NCBI GenBank assembly: GCA_028278345.1
Contig: JANQEL010000270.1
Location: 1 to 60,195, forward strand
DNA length: 60,195 nucleotides
Source: Myxococcota bacterium
Lineage (GTDB): Bacteria > Myxococcota_A > UBA9160 > UBA4427
Direction: 5' to 3'
Shown: piece after piece, positions 44,733 to 53,985 of the stretch
Position numbering within the stretch: the first letter of the stretch is position 1
How the letters are laid out: each line of letters starts with the position of its first letter
Made by a program: the position numbers and the translations under genes
Notes under the pieces: model-generated
Told to the model about the DNA's origin: nothing
Seen by the model: the letters and a program-made list of their open reading frames with translations, nothing else
Databases searched by the model: none

Positions 44733-45905
44733 CTAGTCCGCGCCGGCCGGAAGCACGGCCAGCACTTCCGTTTCGCACAAGAGGTCCGGACGGCAGACCG
44801 TCGCGTTCACCATCGCAATGGGAAAGCCGTCGAACCCCTTCGCGCGGAACTTCTCGCGCAGGCGACTGGCGTCCGCGGCATCCTTGACGTAGCTGATCCC
44901 ACTGACCACGTCTCGATAACCCGCGCCCTGCCCTTCGAGCAGGGCCGCGATGTTGAGCAACATCCGATCCGCCTGGGCGTCGAAGTCTCCGGCATGCGCG
45001 GTCTTCCCAGCCTCGTCGACGCTGGCCGTACCCGAGACGTGGAGCGCGACCTTGTTGCCCTCCGCGATCTTCATGCCGCGTACGAAATCCGCTCCGTACT
45101 GCGGTGCCTCGTTTAGGGTCGGTGAAGTCATCACGCTGCGCACCCGAGGCAACTCCGACTGCACGGCGTAGATCCCGAGGCAGAGCGCGTGGGCATCCGA
45201 GACCGGACCACCGCCGATCCCCGTGCTCGCGGGAATGGGATCGATGCCACGCGCATCGAAGAACGCGCGACGCCCGCGGTTGAAGTCATCGTAGTCGCGA
45301 CCGATATCGCGCAGGTGGATCCAGGTGCGAACGACGTCGTGGAAGCTCATGCCGGCCTGCTCGAGCAGGCGCTCGGCCGCCGCGAACATCTCGCGGGTCT
45401 GTGCGTACGCGTCTTCACCCTCGCCGCAGATGCCTCCGGCCTGGAAGCGAACGTCATCGCCCACGCGCGCCCGCACACCCGACGAGCTCGCGCACTCCGC
45501 ACCGCGAAAACCGGGTTCGGCTTCGACCATCTCGACCCGAAGCTTCGAATCGCGCGGGATCACGGCCTGCACCGAGACCTCGAGCGTCGCGTTGGGGTTC
45601 ACCGGAGGCTGTTCGAGTTCGACCGTCGCGCCGCGATTCACCGGCGGATCACAGCTGGCGAGCACCTCCTCTCGTGCGGCGCGAATAGCCCCAATGTTCT
45701 CGCCAAGATCGCGCAGGAAGACGGTTTCGCAGACGACCGACTCGAAGCCTGCGCCCTCGCTCTCGAGCGCCTCGAGGATCGCGCGATAGATCGCAGCGGC
45801 CTGTTCGCCCGCACCCGAAGAACCGCCAGGCGGCTCACAGTGCAGGAAGACCTCGCGCGCGTCGGGGCCTTCCACGCGACGTAGCGCGACCGTACAGCCT
45901 TGCAT
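44733..45905 (-). CDS. Triple Rid/YjgF-fold protein, chorismatase-like
   Basis: Three YjgF-type segments in a 390-aa chain: residues about 1-110 (AIYRAILEALESEGAGFESVV), 140-250 (AAAERLLEQAGMSFHDVVRTWI... followed by PASTGIGG) and 265-390 (MLLNIAALLEGQGAGYRDVVSG, ending CETEVLAVLP). The middle segment, RTWIHLRDIG..DYDDFNRGRRAFF, resembles chorismatases of the FkbO/Hyg5 group, which are pseudo-trimers of YjgF folds. The Arg usual in RidA imine hydrolases is not kept in the last domain. Isolated gene, convergent with the hydrolase gene. Confidence 0.78.
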   Translation of the reverse strand: MQGCTVALRRVEGPDAREVFLHCEPPGGSSGAGEQAAAIYRAILEALESEGAGFESVVCETVFLRDLGENIGAIRAAREEVLASCDPPVNRGATVELEQPPVNPNATLEVSVQAVIPRDSKLRVEMVEAEPGFRGAECASSSGVRARVGDDVRFQAGGICGEGEDAYAQTREMFAAAERLLEQAGMSFHDVVRTWIHLRDIGRDYDDFNRGRRAFFDARGIDPIPASTGIGGGPVSDAHALCLGIYAVQSELPRVRSVMTSPTLNEAPQYGADFVRGMKIAEGNKVALHVSGTASVDEAGKTAHAGDFDAQADRMLLNIAALLEGQGAGYRDVVSGISYVKDAADASRLREKFRAKGFDGFPIAMVNATVCRPDLLCETEVLAVLPAGAD

Positions 45906-45947
45906 CAGGTTGCTTTCGGGACCCCGCCCGGCAGTTCGGCGGTCAGC

Positions 45948-47147
45948 CTAGCAGCCGTCGTCGGGCAGTTCGCCATCCGGTTCGGACGAGAAGAACGTCA
46001 GGTCGCTCGGGTGGTTGAACACGAAGCAATTGCCAGTGCCCGGCTCGGGTCCGGCCGGCGGCGGCGTCTGCAGATAGATGATGTCCGAGGCGGTCGGCGC
46101 CAGGGGATGACCACCCGGCGGGTTCGTGCCGTTGTCGTTCAGCACGTTCTTGTAGACGAAGTTGTTGTTCGCCGACGGATCCGCGATTGGCGGTCGCGCG
46201 ATGCAGTTGCGGCCGGGGTCGAAGCTCGTGGCCGTACACCAACCGAGTACGCCGATGCCGTAGAAGTCGTTGCCCTCGATCGTGTTCTTGCGAATCACGT
46301 GATCGCTCACGCCGAGCAGCAAGACACCGCCACCGTGAGGCAGCCCGGCCTGGAAGCTCTGCGGCGGTGCGGGGTTCGGCAGGTTGTTGTCGTAGATCTC
46401 GTTGTCTTCGATGATCCAGTTCTTCATCACGGGCAGCGGCGGGTTCCCGGCCGCGTTCGGATGGAAGAGCCCAACGCCCACGGTGTTGTCGTGGATGTCG
46501 TTGTGTCGCACGACCACCCTGTTGGAGACGGTGATCTCGAGACCGATCGGGCTGCCGTACACCTCGTTGCCGATCACGCGCACGTTCTCCGAGCCTGCGA
46601 CCCACATCGCGGTATCGAGGGAGCCGTAGGAGACGTTGTTGCGGACCAGACCGTTCGCCGAGAGCGTCGGGTAGATGCCGTTGTTGAGGTTGTTGACCGA
46701 TTCGTTGCGCACGAAGCGAAAGTTCTCGACCCAGCGGGTCTGGATACCGTTCTGCGGGAACCCCTCGACGGTGAAGCCACGGACGTAGAAGCCCTTGAGC
46801 ACGCCGTCGCACTCGGTGTCCTTGTAGTCGCAACCGGGAGGCGCCGCGTAGATGCCCGTCTCCTGCCCGCCGTTCTGGAGGATGCGGACCTTGCCCGCCT
46901 CACCGAGGTGCTTCTTCACCTTTCCGATCAGGCGAAGTGCCTTCGTCGTGATGTGCAGGCCGTAGAGGCTGCCGGGATCTTCCTGATAGGTACCGGGCTC
47001 GACGAGGATCGTGTCGCCGGGCGAGGCGCCATCGATCGCGGCCTGGATACTCTCGCCCGGGTTGACGTGATGAATGGCGGCGTGGGCCGCGGTGGCCGAC
47101 AGGAAGGTGGCGACGACGAGCAACGAGCAGAGGCGGCGCAGGGTCAT
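45948..47147 (-). CDS. Exported right-handed parallel beta-helix protein
   Basis: A 399-aa protein with a signal peptide (CSLLVVATFLSATAAHA) and repeating beta-helix rungs such as NRVVVRHNDIHDNTVGVGLF and KNWIIEDNEIYDNNLP, which are typical of pectate-lyase-fold and NosD-like proteins. The N-terminal HHVNPGESIQAAIDGASPGDTILV is a common cap (PbH1 start). No polysaccharide-lyase catalytic residues are evident; it may be a surface or adhesion-type protein. The start is 126 bp from the divergent TolB/TPR lipoprotein, so the two may share a promoter region. Confidence 0.86.
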   Translation of the reverse strand: MTLRRLCSLLVVATFLSATAAHAAIHHVNPGESIQAAIDGASPGDTILVEPGTYQEDPGSLYGLHITTKALRLIGKVKKHLGEAGKVRILQNGGQETGIYAAPPGCDYKDTECDGVLKGFYVRGFTVEGFPQNGIQTRWVENFRFVRNESVNNLNNGIYPTLSANGLVRNNVSYGSLDTAMWVAGSENVRVIGNEVYGSPIGLEITVSNRVVVRHNDIHDNTVGVGLFHPNAAGNPPLPVMKNWIIEDNEIYDNNLPNPAPPQSFQAGLPHGGGVLLLGVSDHVIRKNTIEGNDFYGIGVLGWCTATSFDPGRNCIARPPIADPSANNNFVYKNVLNDNGTNPPGGHPLAPTASDIIYLQTPPPAGPEPGTGNCFVFNHPSDLTFFSSEPDGELPDDGC

Positions 47148-47273
47148 CTACGGAGTCTCCGAATGCGAGCAGTGGGCGAATCGGCGTGCGGTGGGTTCGT
47201 CAGATCCGCGGCGAAGTGGCAACTTCCCCGCATGCTGTTTCTACCCGCTCGCGCCGCCGCATGTCAATTCAAA

Positions 47274-49613
47274 ATGTGGCGAAAATTCACAGTCTTACTC
47301 GCGTTTCCCCCGACCCTCCTGGCGTGCGGCGGGTCGGCGACGGCGCCCATCGGATTCCCGAGCGCGCCCTCGGGCGAGCTCGGGATCACCTATCCCCTCG
47401 ACGAAACCCTCTTTCCTCCGGAGATCGTCGCGCCGACCTTCGTCTGGAACGAACAGACCCCGAGCGTGTCGCGTTGGGAAGTGCTGCTGCGCTTCGACGG
47501 AGTGGAAGAGCTGCTTCGATTTTCGGTAGCCGAGCCACGCTGGCGGCCCTCGCCGGACGACTGGGCCGAGATCAAGCGGAGAAGCACCGAGGCAAACGTC
47601 GAAGTCGCTGTCGTGGGTGTCGCGGAAGACGCGGCGGCCTCCTCCGCAATCACACGGATACGGACCGCCAGCGACCCGGTGGGCGACTCGATCTTCTATC
47701 GCGAGGTCCCCCTCCCCTTCATCGACGCGGTGCAAGATCCGTCGCGCATCCGTTGGCGTTTTGGTTCGATCGACAGCGAGGAACGACCGCCGATCGTGCT
47801 CGAGAACCTCCCGGTCTGCGGCAACTGCCATTCCTTCTCGGGCGATGGCGGCGTGCTGGGCCTCGATGTCGACTACGGCAACGACAAGGGGGGTTACGCG
47901 GTCCTCCCCGTAGCGAAGGAGATGGTCCTCGACGACGAGAAGATCATCACCTGGAGCGACTACAAGAAGGACGACGGCGAAGCGACCTTCGGCCTGCTCT
48001 CCCAGGTCTCGCCCGACGGGCGCTACGTGATCAGCACGGTGAAGGATCGGGCCGTGTTCGTCGCCACCCCGGAGATCGCCTTTTCCCAGCTCTTCTTCCC
48101 CATCAAGGGGATCCTCGTCGTCTACGACACGCTGACCGGGGAGTACGAGCCGCTGCCCGGCGCCGACGATCCCGCCTACGTGCAGAGCAACCCCACCTGG
48201 AGTCCGGACGGACAGTCGATCGTCTTCGCGCGCACGAAGGTCTACCAGAAGGAATCGATCGCGAACGCGCAGAGCATCCTGCTGGACGAGAAGGACGTTC
48301 CCGAGTTCGTCGAGGACAAGGAGCCCTACAAGTTCGATCTCTACAAAATCCCCTTCAACGAAGGGCGCGGCGGTGAGGCCGTGCCGATCGAAGGCGCTTC
48401 GCACAACGGCATGAGCAACTTCTTCGCGAAGTTCTCACCCGACGGCAGGTGGATCATCTTCTGCAAGGCCGAGAACTACATGCTGCTCATGCCCGACAGT
48501 GAGCTGTTCATCATTCCGGCTGAGGGCGGCGAGGCTCGACGCTTGCGCGCGAACACTCCGCTGATGAACTCGTGGCACAGCTGGTCGTCCAATGGGAAGT
48601 GGCTCGTCTTCTCCTCGAAGGCCTTCACGCCCTACACCCAGCTCTTCCTGACCCACATCGACGATGAGGGACGCTCGACGCCGCCGGTCGTACTCGAACG
48701 CTTCACCGGCACCGATCGCGCGGCGAACATCCCCGAGTTCGTTCCCCGGCCCGCGAGCTCGATCGCGCAGATCAAGGAACGGTTCCTCGACTCCTACTCC
48801 TTCCTGCGCGCCGGCATGGCCAACGAACGTACGGGCAACTACCCGGGCGCCGTCCGCATCTACGAGCGTGGTCTCGACGTCGAGCCCGAGAACGTCGAGC
48901 TGTTGAATGCCCTCGGGTTCTCGCTCTTCCAACAGGGAAAGAGCGACGAGGCCGTCACGGCACTCGAGAAGGCGCTCACCGTCGATCCGCTCCACGCCAA
49001 GGCCCACAACAACATGGCCCTTGCGTTGATCGATCTCGGTGAACTCGAACTGGCCGAAGCCCACTACCGCGAATCCCTCGCCATCGAACCGCAGCCCGCG
49101 ATCTTCAACGACCTCGGCTTCGTGCTCGAACGACAGGGCATGTTCGACGAAGCCGTCGAGCAGTATCGCGCCGCCCTGGAACTCGATCCCGAATCCGCCT
49201 CGGCGCGATACAACCTCGGTGCATCGCTCGCGCGCGAAGGCGAGTTCGAAGAAGCGGAGCGCCACCTGCGCGTCGCCCTCGAGCAGAAACCGAACACGCA
49301 GACCCACACCGGGCTCGGCGTCGTGCTGATGCAGCTGGGCCGCCTCGAAGACGCCGCGGCCCAACTCCAGAGCGCCATCGAAGCCGACGCGAGCAACGCC
49401 GCGGCCTACGACCACCTCGGCACGATCCAGATCGCCCGGGGCGACCTCGAAGCGGCGGCCGCGACCTATCGCGATCTCACACGCAACCGGCCCAGTGCAG
49501 CTGCGCACCGGGAGCTGGCCCAGGTGCTCGAACGACTCGGGCGGCTGGACGAAGCGCGCAGGGAAAGCGAGATCGCCAACGGCCTCGAAAGAGAAGGGCG
49601 CACCCCGCTCTAG
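47274..49613 (+). CDS. Lipoprotein with TolB-type propeller, CxxCH and TPR array
   Basis: A 779-aa protein. The N-terminus WRKFTVLLAFPPTLLAC is a lipoprotein signal with lipobox LLAC. Next is a beta-propeller of WD40-like/TolB repeats (PTWSPDGQSIVFA, FSPDGRWIIFC, WSSNGKWLVFS). A haem-binding motif CGNCH occurs at 182-186. From about residue 530 at least seven TPR units follow (for example YRAALELDPESASARYNLGA). The 47148-47273 gap before it shows no clear promoter. ATG 47274 is chosen; ATG 47232 would give an N-terminal extension. The fusion suggests a redox-linked envelope scaffold; function unknown. Confidence 0.82.
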   Translation: MWRKFTVLLAFPPTLLACGGSATAPIGFPSAPSGELGITYPLDETLFPPEIVAPTFVWNEQTPSVSRWEVLLRFDGVEELLRFSVAEPRWRPSPDDWAEIKRRSTEANVEVAVVGVAEDAAASSAITRIRTASDPVGDSIFYREVPLPFIDAVQDPSRIRWRFGSIDSEERPPIVLENLPVCGNCHSFSGDGGVLGLDVDYGNDKGGYAVLPVAKEMVLDDEKIITWSDYKKDDGEATFGLLSQVSPDGRYVISTVKDRAVFVATPEIAFSQLFFPIKGILVVYDTLTGEYEPLPGADDPAYVQSNPTWSPDGQSIVFARTKVYQKESIANAQSILLDEKDVPEFVEDKEPYKFDLYKIPFNEGRGGEAVPIEGASHNGMSNFFAKFSPDGRWIIFCKAENYMLLMPDSELFIIPAEGGEARRLRANTPLMNSWHSWSSNGKWLVFSSKAFTPYTQLFLTHIDDEGRSTPPVVLERFTGTDRAANIPEFVPRPASSIAQIKERFLDSYSFLRAGMANERTGNYPGAVRIYERGLDVEPENVELLNALGFSLFQQGKSDEAVTALEKALTVDPLHAKAHNNMALALIDLGELELAEAHYRESLAIEPQPAIFNDLGFVLERQGMFDEAVEQYRAALELDPESASARYNLGASLAREGEFEEAERHLRVALEQKPNTQTHTGLGVVLMQLGRLEDAAAQLQSAIEADASNAAAYDHLGTIQIARGDLEAAAATYRDLTRNRPSAAAHRELAQVLERLGRLDEARRESEIANGLEREGRTPL

Positions 49614-50287
49614 TGTTGGGCGACGTAGCCCCTCGACTCCATCCACTGGCGGAACTCCTCGAACGCTTCCGTCGAAACGCCGGCGGGTGCCCGCTCGTTC
49701 TTCTGGAGCCACGCTTCGATGCTCTGCATCAACTCGGCGGCGAGCTTCGGATCTCGCGAGTCGAGGCGCCGCCATGCCGCCTTCGCTTCCGAGAGCCGTC
49801 CGAGTTCGAGTAGCGTTTCGCCGCGGCACGCGACGGCAGGTGTGTTCCGGCGGCTCGCCTTCAACGCCTCATCGGCGGCGGCCAGGGATTCGGCGAGTTC
49901 ACCCAACTTGCGGTGTGCGAGGCAGAGTCCCGTGTAGGCCCCGGCCCCGAGGTTCGGCGACAGCTCGATCGCCTGCTGATAGGCCTCGATCGACTTGCGC
50001 CACGCCTTGTCGGCCTTCTTGGAAGGCTTCGCGCCCATGCCCAGGAAGCCCTTGCCGTCCGACTTGCGCGCCTTCGCCTCGAAGGCCAACGCGCGATCGC
50101 GCGATCGCTCCCCCTGCTCGAAGCGTTTGGCGGCCTTCTCCTCGGCCGTCTGCTGCTTCTTCGGCGCGGACGAACCTCCCCCTCCTCCTCCACCGCCTCC
50201 CGGCATGGCTCCCACAGCCGCTGGGAGCAGTGCGATGCCGAGCGAGACGAAAAGCGCGAACGCAGAACGACGGATGCGATGACTCAT
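49610..50287 (-). CDS. Exported TPR protein with glycine-rich linker
   Basis: A 225-aa protein with a signal peptide (FALFVSLGIALLPAAVGA), a run of nine glycines (GGGGGGGGG), a basic helical linker and three TPR-like repeats (AIELSPNLGAGAYTGLCLAH, ADEALKASRR). GGAG 8 bp before ATG 50287 sets the start; the in-frame stretch to 50434 is low complexity. The stop shares CTAG with the convergent TolB/TPR gene. It is divergent from the MocR regulator. Confidence 0.82.
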   Translation of the reverse strand: MSHRIRRSAFALFVSLGIALLPAAVGAMPGGGGGGGGGSSAPKKQQTAEEKAAKRFEQGERSRDRALAFEAKARKSDGKGFLGMGAKPSKKADKAWRKSIEAYQQAIELSPNLGAGAYTGLCLAHRKLGELAESLAAADEALKASRRNTPAVACRGETLLELGRLSEAKAAWRRLDSRDPKLAAELMQSIEAWLQKNERAPAGVSTEAFEEFRQWMESRGYVAQH

Positions 50288-50432
50288 GGAACGATCTCCT
50301 TCTCGACCCCGTTTCCGTTGGGTCTGGAGCAGGGATACTCTCCGCCCTGGTACCTGATAAGATCCAGATCGAGACAATTTCTTGGGACCAGAGCCGATCC
50401 ATCCGAGATCGGGATCGGGGCGGGGACATCGC

Positions 50433-51908
50433 ATGTGGCTGCGACTCGACGGCGAGGGGACGCTCCACCGACAGCTCTATCGCGCGCTGCGCGCGGAGGT
50501 GCTGAGCGGCCGACTCGATCCGGGTGAACGATTGCCTTCGAGCCGCATCCTCGCCGAGGAACTCCGCCTTTCGCGCAACACCGTCCTCCAGGCGGTGGAT
50601 CAGCTGATCGCGGAGGGCTGCCTCGAAACGCGCGGCCGCTCGGGCACGTTCGTGATGGAGTCGCTTCCGGCGGACCTCCGGCCCGCCGACCTCGCTTCGT
50701 CGAATCGGAGCCCCGCGCGCTCACCGCGAGAACTCTCGCGCTTCGCGACACGGCTGGAAGAGATCGTGCCTTCGGCTCGCGTCGCCTGGTTCCAGCAGCC
50801 CGGAGCCGAGATCGATTTCCGATACGGCGAACCCGCCTACGAGGATCTTCCACTCACGACCTGGTCGCGCCTGGTGGCTCGACGCGCGGGGCGGTTGTCG
50901 CGCCGCGCCCTCTCCTATCCCCACGTGGGCGGCGTTGCCGAGTTGCGCGAAGCCATCGCCAGCTACCTCGGCCGGGCGCGCGGTGTTTCGTGCTCGCCGG
51001 AGCAGGTGCTGGTGACCGCGGGATCGCAGCAGGCCATCGATCTCGCGGTGCGCATGCTCGTCGATCCCGGCCGACCGGTCGTGCTGGAGGAACCGCACTA
51101 CTTCGGCTTCGCGTGGAGCCTCGCCGCCATCGGCGCGCGATTGGTTCCGGTGCCGGTCGATGAACAGGGGCTCTGCACTTCGCAACTGCCACGCGTTCGA
51201 GTCGCGCGTCTCGCGTGCGTGACTCCGTCGCACCAATTTCCCCGCGGCGGCGTGCTGCCACTCTCTCGTCGCCTCGAACTACTCGAATGGGCACGCCAGC
51301 GAGGCGCGTACATCCTCGAAGACGATTACGACAGCGAGTTCCGCTTCGACGTGAACCCGGTGGCGGCCCTGCAGATGCTCGATGAAGACGGGCTCGTCAT
51401 CTATCTCGGAACCACCTCCAAGCTGCTCTTCCCCAGCCTGCGCATCGGGTGGATGGTGCTCCCCGAGCCGCTGGTCGAACCCTTTCAGAAGGCGCGCGCC
51501 GTCACCGACGCGGGCGTACCCGCCCTCGAGCAGCTCGCGCTGGCGGACTTCATCGAAGGGGGTTTCCTCGAGCGGTATCTGCGGAGGTCACGGCGTCGGC
51601 ATGCCGAACGCCGCGAAGCGCTGCTCGATGCACTGCAGCACGAGTTCGGTCCGCGCGCCCGTGTTCACGGCGAAGCCAGTGGGCTCCACCTGCTCCTCGC
51701 ACTCGAGGAGCTACCGGCCGACGCTGCCCGGGCATTTCGAAACACCTGTCGCAGCCGAGGCGTTTCGGTCTATACCGCGAACCCGCTCTACCTTGATCCG
51801 CCAGCACACACCGAGCTCTTGATCGGATACGGCGGACTCGACCCGGCCGCCATCCGCGAGGGTGTTCGGCGAATCCGCGCCGCCTTCGAGAGCCAGACCT
51901 GTTCCTAA
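50433..51908 (+). CDS. MocR/PdxR-type regulator (GntR HTH + aminotransferase domain)
   Basis: A 491-aa regulator with an N-terminal winged HTH (LPSSRILAEELRLSRNTVLQAV) and a fold-type I aminotransferase domain that binds PLP: the Schiff-base Lys is in GTTSKLLFPSLRIGW, and DDYDSEF supplies the Asp contacting the pyridine nitrogen. MocR proteins often control PLP or amino-acid genes, but PLP genes are not here. ATG 50433 has CGGGGA upstream. The 145-bp region before it (50288-50432) contains no clear operator beyond a GGTACC box near 50348. Confidence 0.93.
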   Translation: MWLRLDGEGTLHRQLYRALRAEVLSGRLDPGERLPSSRILAEELRLSRNTVLQAVDQLIAEGCLETRGRSGTFVMESLPADLRPADLASSNRSPARSPRELSRFATRLEEIVPSARVAWFQQPGAEIDFRYGEPAYEDLPLTTWSRLVARRAGRLSRRALSYPHVGGVAELREAIASYLGRARGVSCSPEQVLVTAGSQQAIDLAVRMLVDPGRPVVLEEPHYFGFAWSLAAIGARLVPVPVDEQGLCTSQLPRVRVARLACVTPSHQFPRGGVLPLSRRLELLEWARQRGAYILEDDYDSEFRFDVNPVAALQMLDEDGLVIYLGTTSKLLFPSLRIGWMVLPEPLVEPFQKARAVTDAGVPALEQLALADFIEGGFLERYLRRSRRRHAERREALLDALQHEFGPRARVHGEASGLHLLLALEELPADAARAFRNTCRSRGVSVYTANPLYLDPPAHTELLIGYGGLDPAAIREGVRRIRAAFESQTCS

Positions 51909-52570
51909 TCTTGGGTCTCGTAGCCTGCGATCACGTCGGCGTTGAGCGTCTTCTTGAGGGTCCCGAAGATGCGGCGCTCCTTCGTCGCCAACTCGGCTGC
52001 CATCTTCTTCGCCTCGTTGAGGAGGTCGGCCTCCGAAGCCATCGCATCGGCGAACCCCGCGGCCACCGCTTCCTCGGCCGTGTAGCGGTGCCCGCTCAAC
52101 ATTGCGTTGCGGGCGACCTGTGGCGAGACGCGCGCCTTCAAGAGATTCGCCATCGGCTGACCGATCGGCACCCCGACGTCGACTTCCGAAATGCAGAACC
52201 AGCCGCGATCGGCACGCATGATGCGGTAGTCGCACGCAAGGGCGATGAAGGCCCCGGCGGCGAAGGCGTGGCCGTTGAGGGCGGCCACCGTCGGGATCGG
52301 AAGCGACAGGATGCGCCGCATGATCTCCGACATCGAGCGGCTGAACAGGCCTCGAGCCTCCCCTTCGAGCCCCATCACGACCTCGACGTTGAGACCGCTG
52401 CAGAAGAACTTGCCGACGCCCGTGAGCACCAGGCCCGCATCGCCTTCGCAGTCCCCTTCGATGGTGTCGAGCACCTCGAGCAGGCGCGCCTGCCATTCGG
52501 GATCGATCGTGTTCGGGCCGTTGTCGAGAGTCACCAGATGAATCGCGCCATCGCGTTCGAGTTTGATCAT
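51905..52570 (-). CDS. Enoyl-CoA hydratase/isomerase (crotonase) family
   Basis: A 221-aa crotonase. FFCSGLNVEVV and GHAFAAGAFIALACD are the oxyanion-hole segments. At the hydratase Glu positions it has SEVDVGVPIGQPMANLLKAR, with one Glu in line and no second Glu, so an isomerase or other non-hydratase reaction is likely. ATG 52570 is chosen; the frame to 52630 adds low-complexity residues. It is convergent with the MocR gene (stops overlap in CTAA) and divergent from the next exported protein. Confidence 0.87.
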   Translation of the reverse strand: MIKLERDGAIHLVTLDNGPNTIDPEWQARLLEVLDTIEGDCEGDAGLVLTGVGKFFCSGLNVEVVMGLEGEARGLFSRSMSEIMRRILSLPIPTVAALNGHAFAAGAFIALACDYRIMRADRGWFCISEVDVGVPIGQPMANLLKARVSPQVARNAMLSGHRYTAEEAVAAGFADAMASEADLLNEAKKMAAELATKERRIFGTLKKTLNADVIAGYETQD

Positions 52571-52679
52571 GCGTCTTCTTCCCTGGGTCGGAATCGCGGG
52601 GATGGCGAAACTAGAATGGGGTCGGATCAATTGCTACCTCACGACCCATGCCCGAATTCCATCTCGAAGGTTCCCGTCC

Positions 52680-53366
52680 ATGTTGAAGTGGCTCGCCCGC
52701 GCGGTCGCGGGGATCGCCCTGCTCTTCGTCCTGGCGTTCTGGCAGGCGTTCTTTTCATCTCGCCCACCCGTCAAGACCGACCCCGCGACGCTCGCCGGTG
52801 ATGGCAGCACGATCGACTACTGCGACCTGCCCGCCCTCGACAGCAGCGGAAAGCTCGCCGCTGACATCCCGAAGGGAAACACGCCGGGGTGCGGCTACGA
52901 CCACTTCCCCCTGCCCATCCTCGCCGACTGCACCGAGTCGCTGCCCGAAGGCGCCGCCGACATCCGAGGGCTCTGGAAAGGGGTCGAGGGCGGACACGTG
53001 GGACACGTCGAGCGCGTGGAACAATGCGGCCACCGCACCGTGGTGACTTCGTCGGGCATCATCCACGACTACGGGCCGAACAGCACCGGGGGCCTGAACA
53101 CCAACGACACCGAGGGCAGCGTGTTCTTCACGATCGGCGATCGCGAATACTGCCCGCGCACCTCCGCGAGCATGATCTGGAACGACGGCGTACTCGACTT
53201 CCATGTCTTCGGCTGGGGCCCCGTCGTGGTGCGGCGCTACCTCGATGGCGAGCAACTGATCTGGGAATACGCCGACGGCAGCACCACGCACATGGATCGC
53301 ATCTGCACGCTGCCCGACGACCAGCAGGTGCCCCAGCCGCGCGGACGCCGAATCGCCCTGTTCTGA
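52680..53366 (+). CDS. Exported protein of unknown family, cysteine-rich
   Basis: A 228-aa protein. WLARAVAGIALLFVLAFWQAF is an N-terminal signal anchor, so the rest is periplasmic. Six cysteines outside the anchor (IDYCDLP, TPGCGYDH, ADCTES, VEQCGH, REYCPR, DRICTLP) suggest three disulfides. FHVFGWGPVVVRRYLDG and GLNTNDTEG are conserved-looking blocks, but I do not recognise the family. GAAGG 8 bp before ATG 52680. Convergent with the lipoprotein that follows. Confidence 0.78.
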   Translation: MLKWLARAVAGIALLFVLAFWQAFFSSRPPVKTDPATLAGDGSTIDYCDLPALDSSGKLAADIPKGNTPGCGYDHFPLPILADCTESLPEGAADIRGLWKGVEGGHVGHVERVEQCGHRTVVTSSGIIHDYGPNSTGGLNTNDTEGSVFFTIGDREYCPRTSASMIWNDGVLDFHVFGWGPVVVRRYLDGEQLIWEYADGSTTHMDRICTLPDDQQVPQPRGRRIALF

Positions 53367-53396
53367 TCGAGGGAAGGACACGGCCCGGCTTCGCGC

Positions 53397-53975
53397 TCAA
53401 CGAAAGGGCCAGACCTCTGCGAACTCGCGCGCGGCTTCGGCGACCGCCTTGGCGCAGGCACCCGGGGTCGGGCCCCCCTCGAACATGTCCCTGCATTCGT
53501 CTTCGAACACCTCGCCCCTGGTGAGCGCCATCCAGGCGAACATCGCCGTGAAGACGAGGGGATCGTCGCCCTCGAAGTCGATTCGGCGCAGCTCCGGCCC
53601 GGAGAATTCGAAGCGGAAGGTGTCGGTCGCGATGTACCCCAGCGCACTACCGAAGTCGTCCGTCACGGTGATCGCGCACTCCACCACATCGATCGCGGCC
53701 TGGCGACACGACCTCCGATTCGAGATCTCGTAGTGGGCCGCCTCGGCCCAGGCCTGGTAATAGAGGGTCGCCTCCACTCCCTTGGCAGTCGCGATCCGCG
53801 TCGAGAGAGGTTCGGGCTCCCACGCGTAGAACGCATCGATGATCGACTCCGCGGAGGCGATCTGCCCCGGGTCGGGGGGTACGGAATCATCACCGCACCC
53901 GCTCAACGTCGATATCAGTGCAGCCGACCCGACGCCGAGCCACGCGCGTATCGTTATGCTGATGTCGAACGGCAT
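53397..53975 (-). CDS. Small lipoprotein of unknown family
   Basis: A 192-aa protein with a lipoprotein signal: SITIRAWLGVGSAALISTLSGC (Cys27 would be lipidated). The mature part is acidic and helical, with four more cysteines (RRSC, VVEC, DEC, GAC). No family recognised. Its ATG at 53975 lies inside the leader of the divergent membrane enzyme (53986), and its upstream side has no Shine-Dalgarno, so its start is less certain. Confidence 0.68.
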   Translation of the reverse strand: MPFDISITIRAWLGVGSAALISTLSGCGDDSVPPDPGQIASAESIIDAFYAWEPEPLSTRIATAKGVEATLYYQAWAEAAHYEISNRRSCRQAAIDVVECAITVTDDFGSALGYIATDTFRFEFSGPELRRIDFEGDDPLVFTAMFAWMALTRGEVFEDECRDMFEGGPTPGACAKAVAEAAREFAEVWPFR

Positions 53976-53985
53976 GGAGGCCCAA

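Noticed and set aside
48840..49590. Tandem repeat signal that might be read as CRISPR or satellite
   Set aside because: The period is about 102 bases and encodes TPR units; repeats are similar at protein level only, with no spacers.
50180..50215. C/T-rich simple repeat
   Set aside because: It encodes the polyglycine linker of the TPR protein on the minus strand; no separate element.
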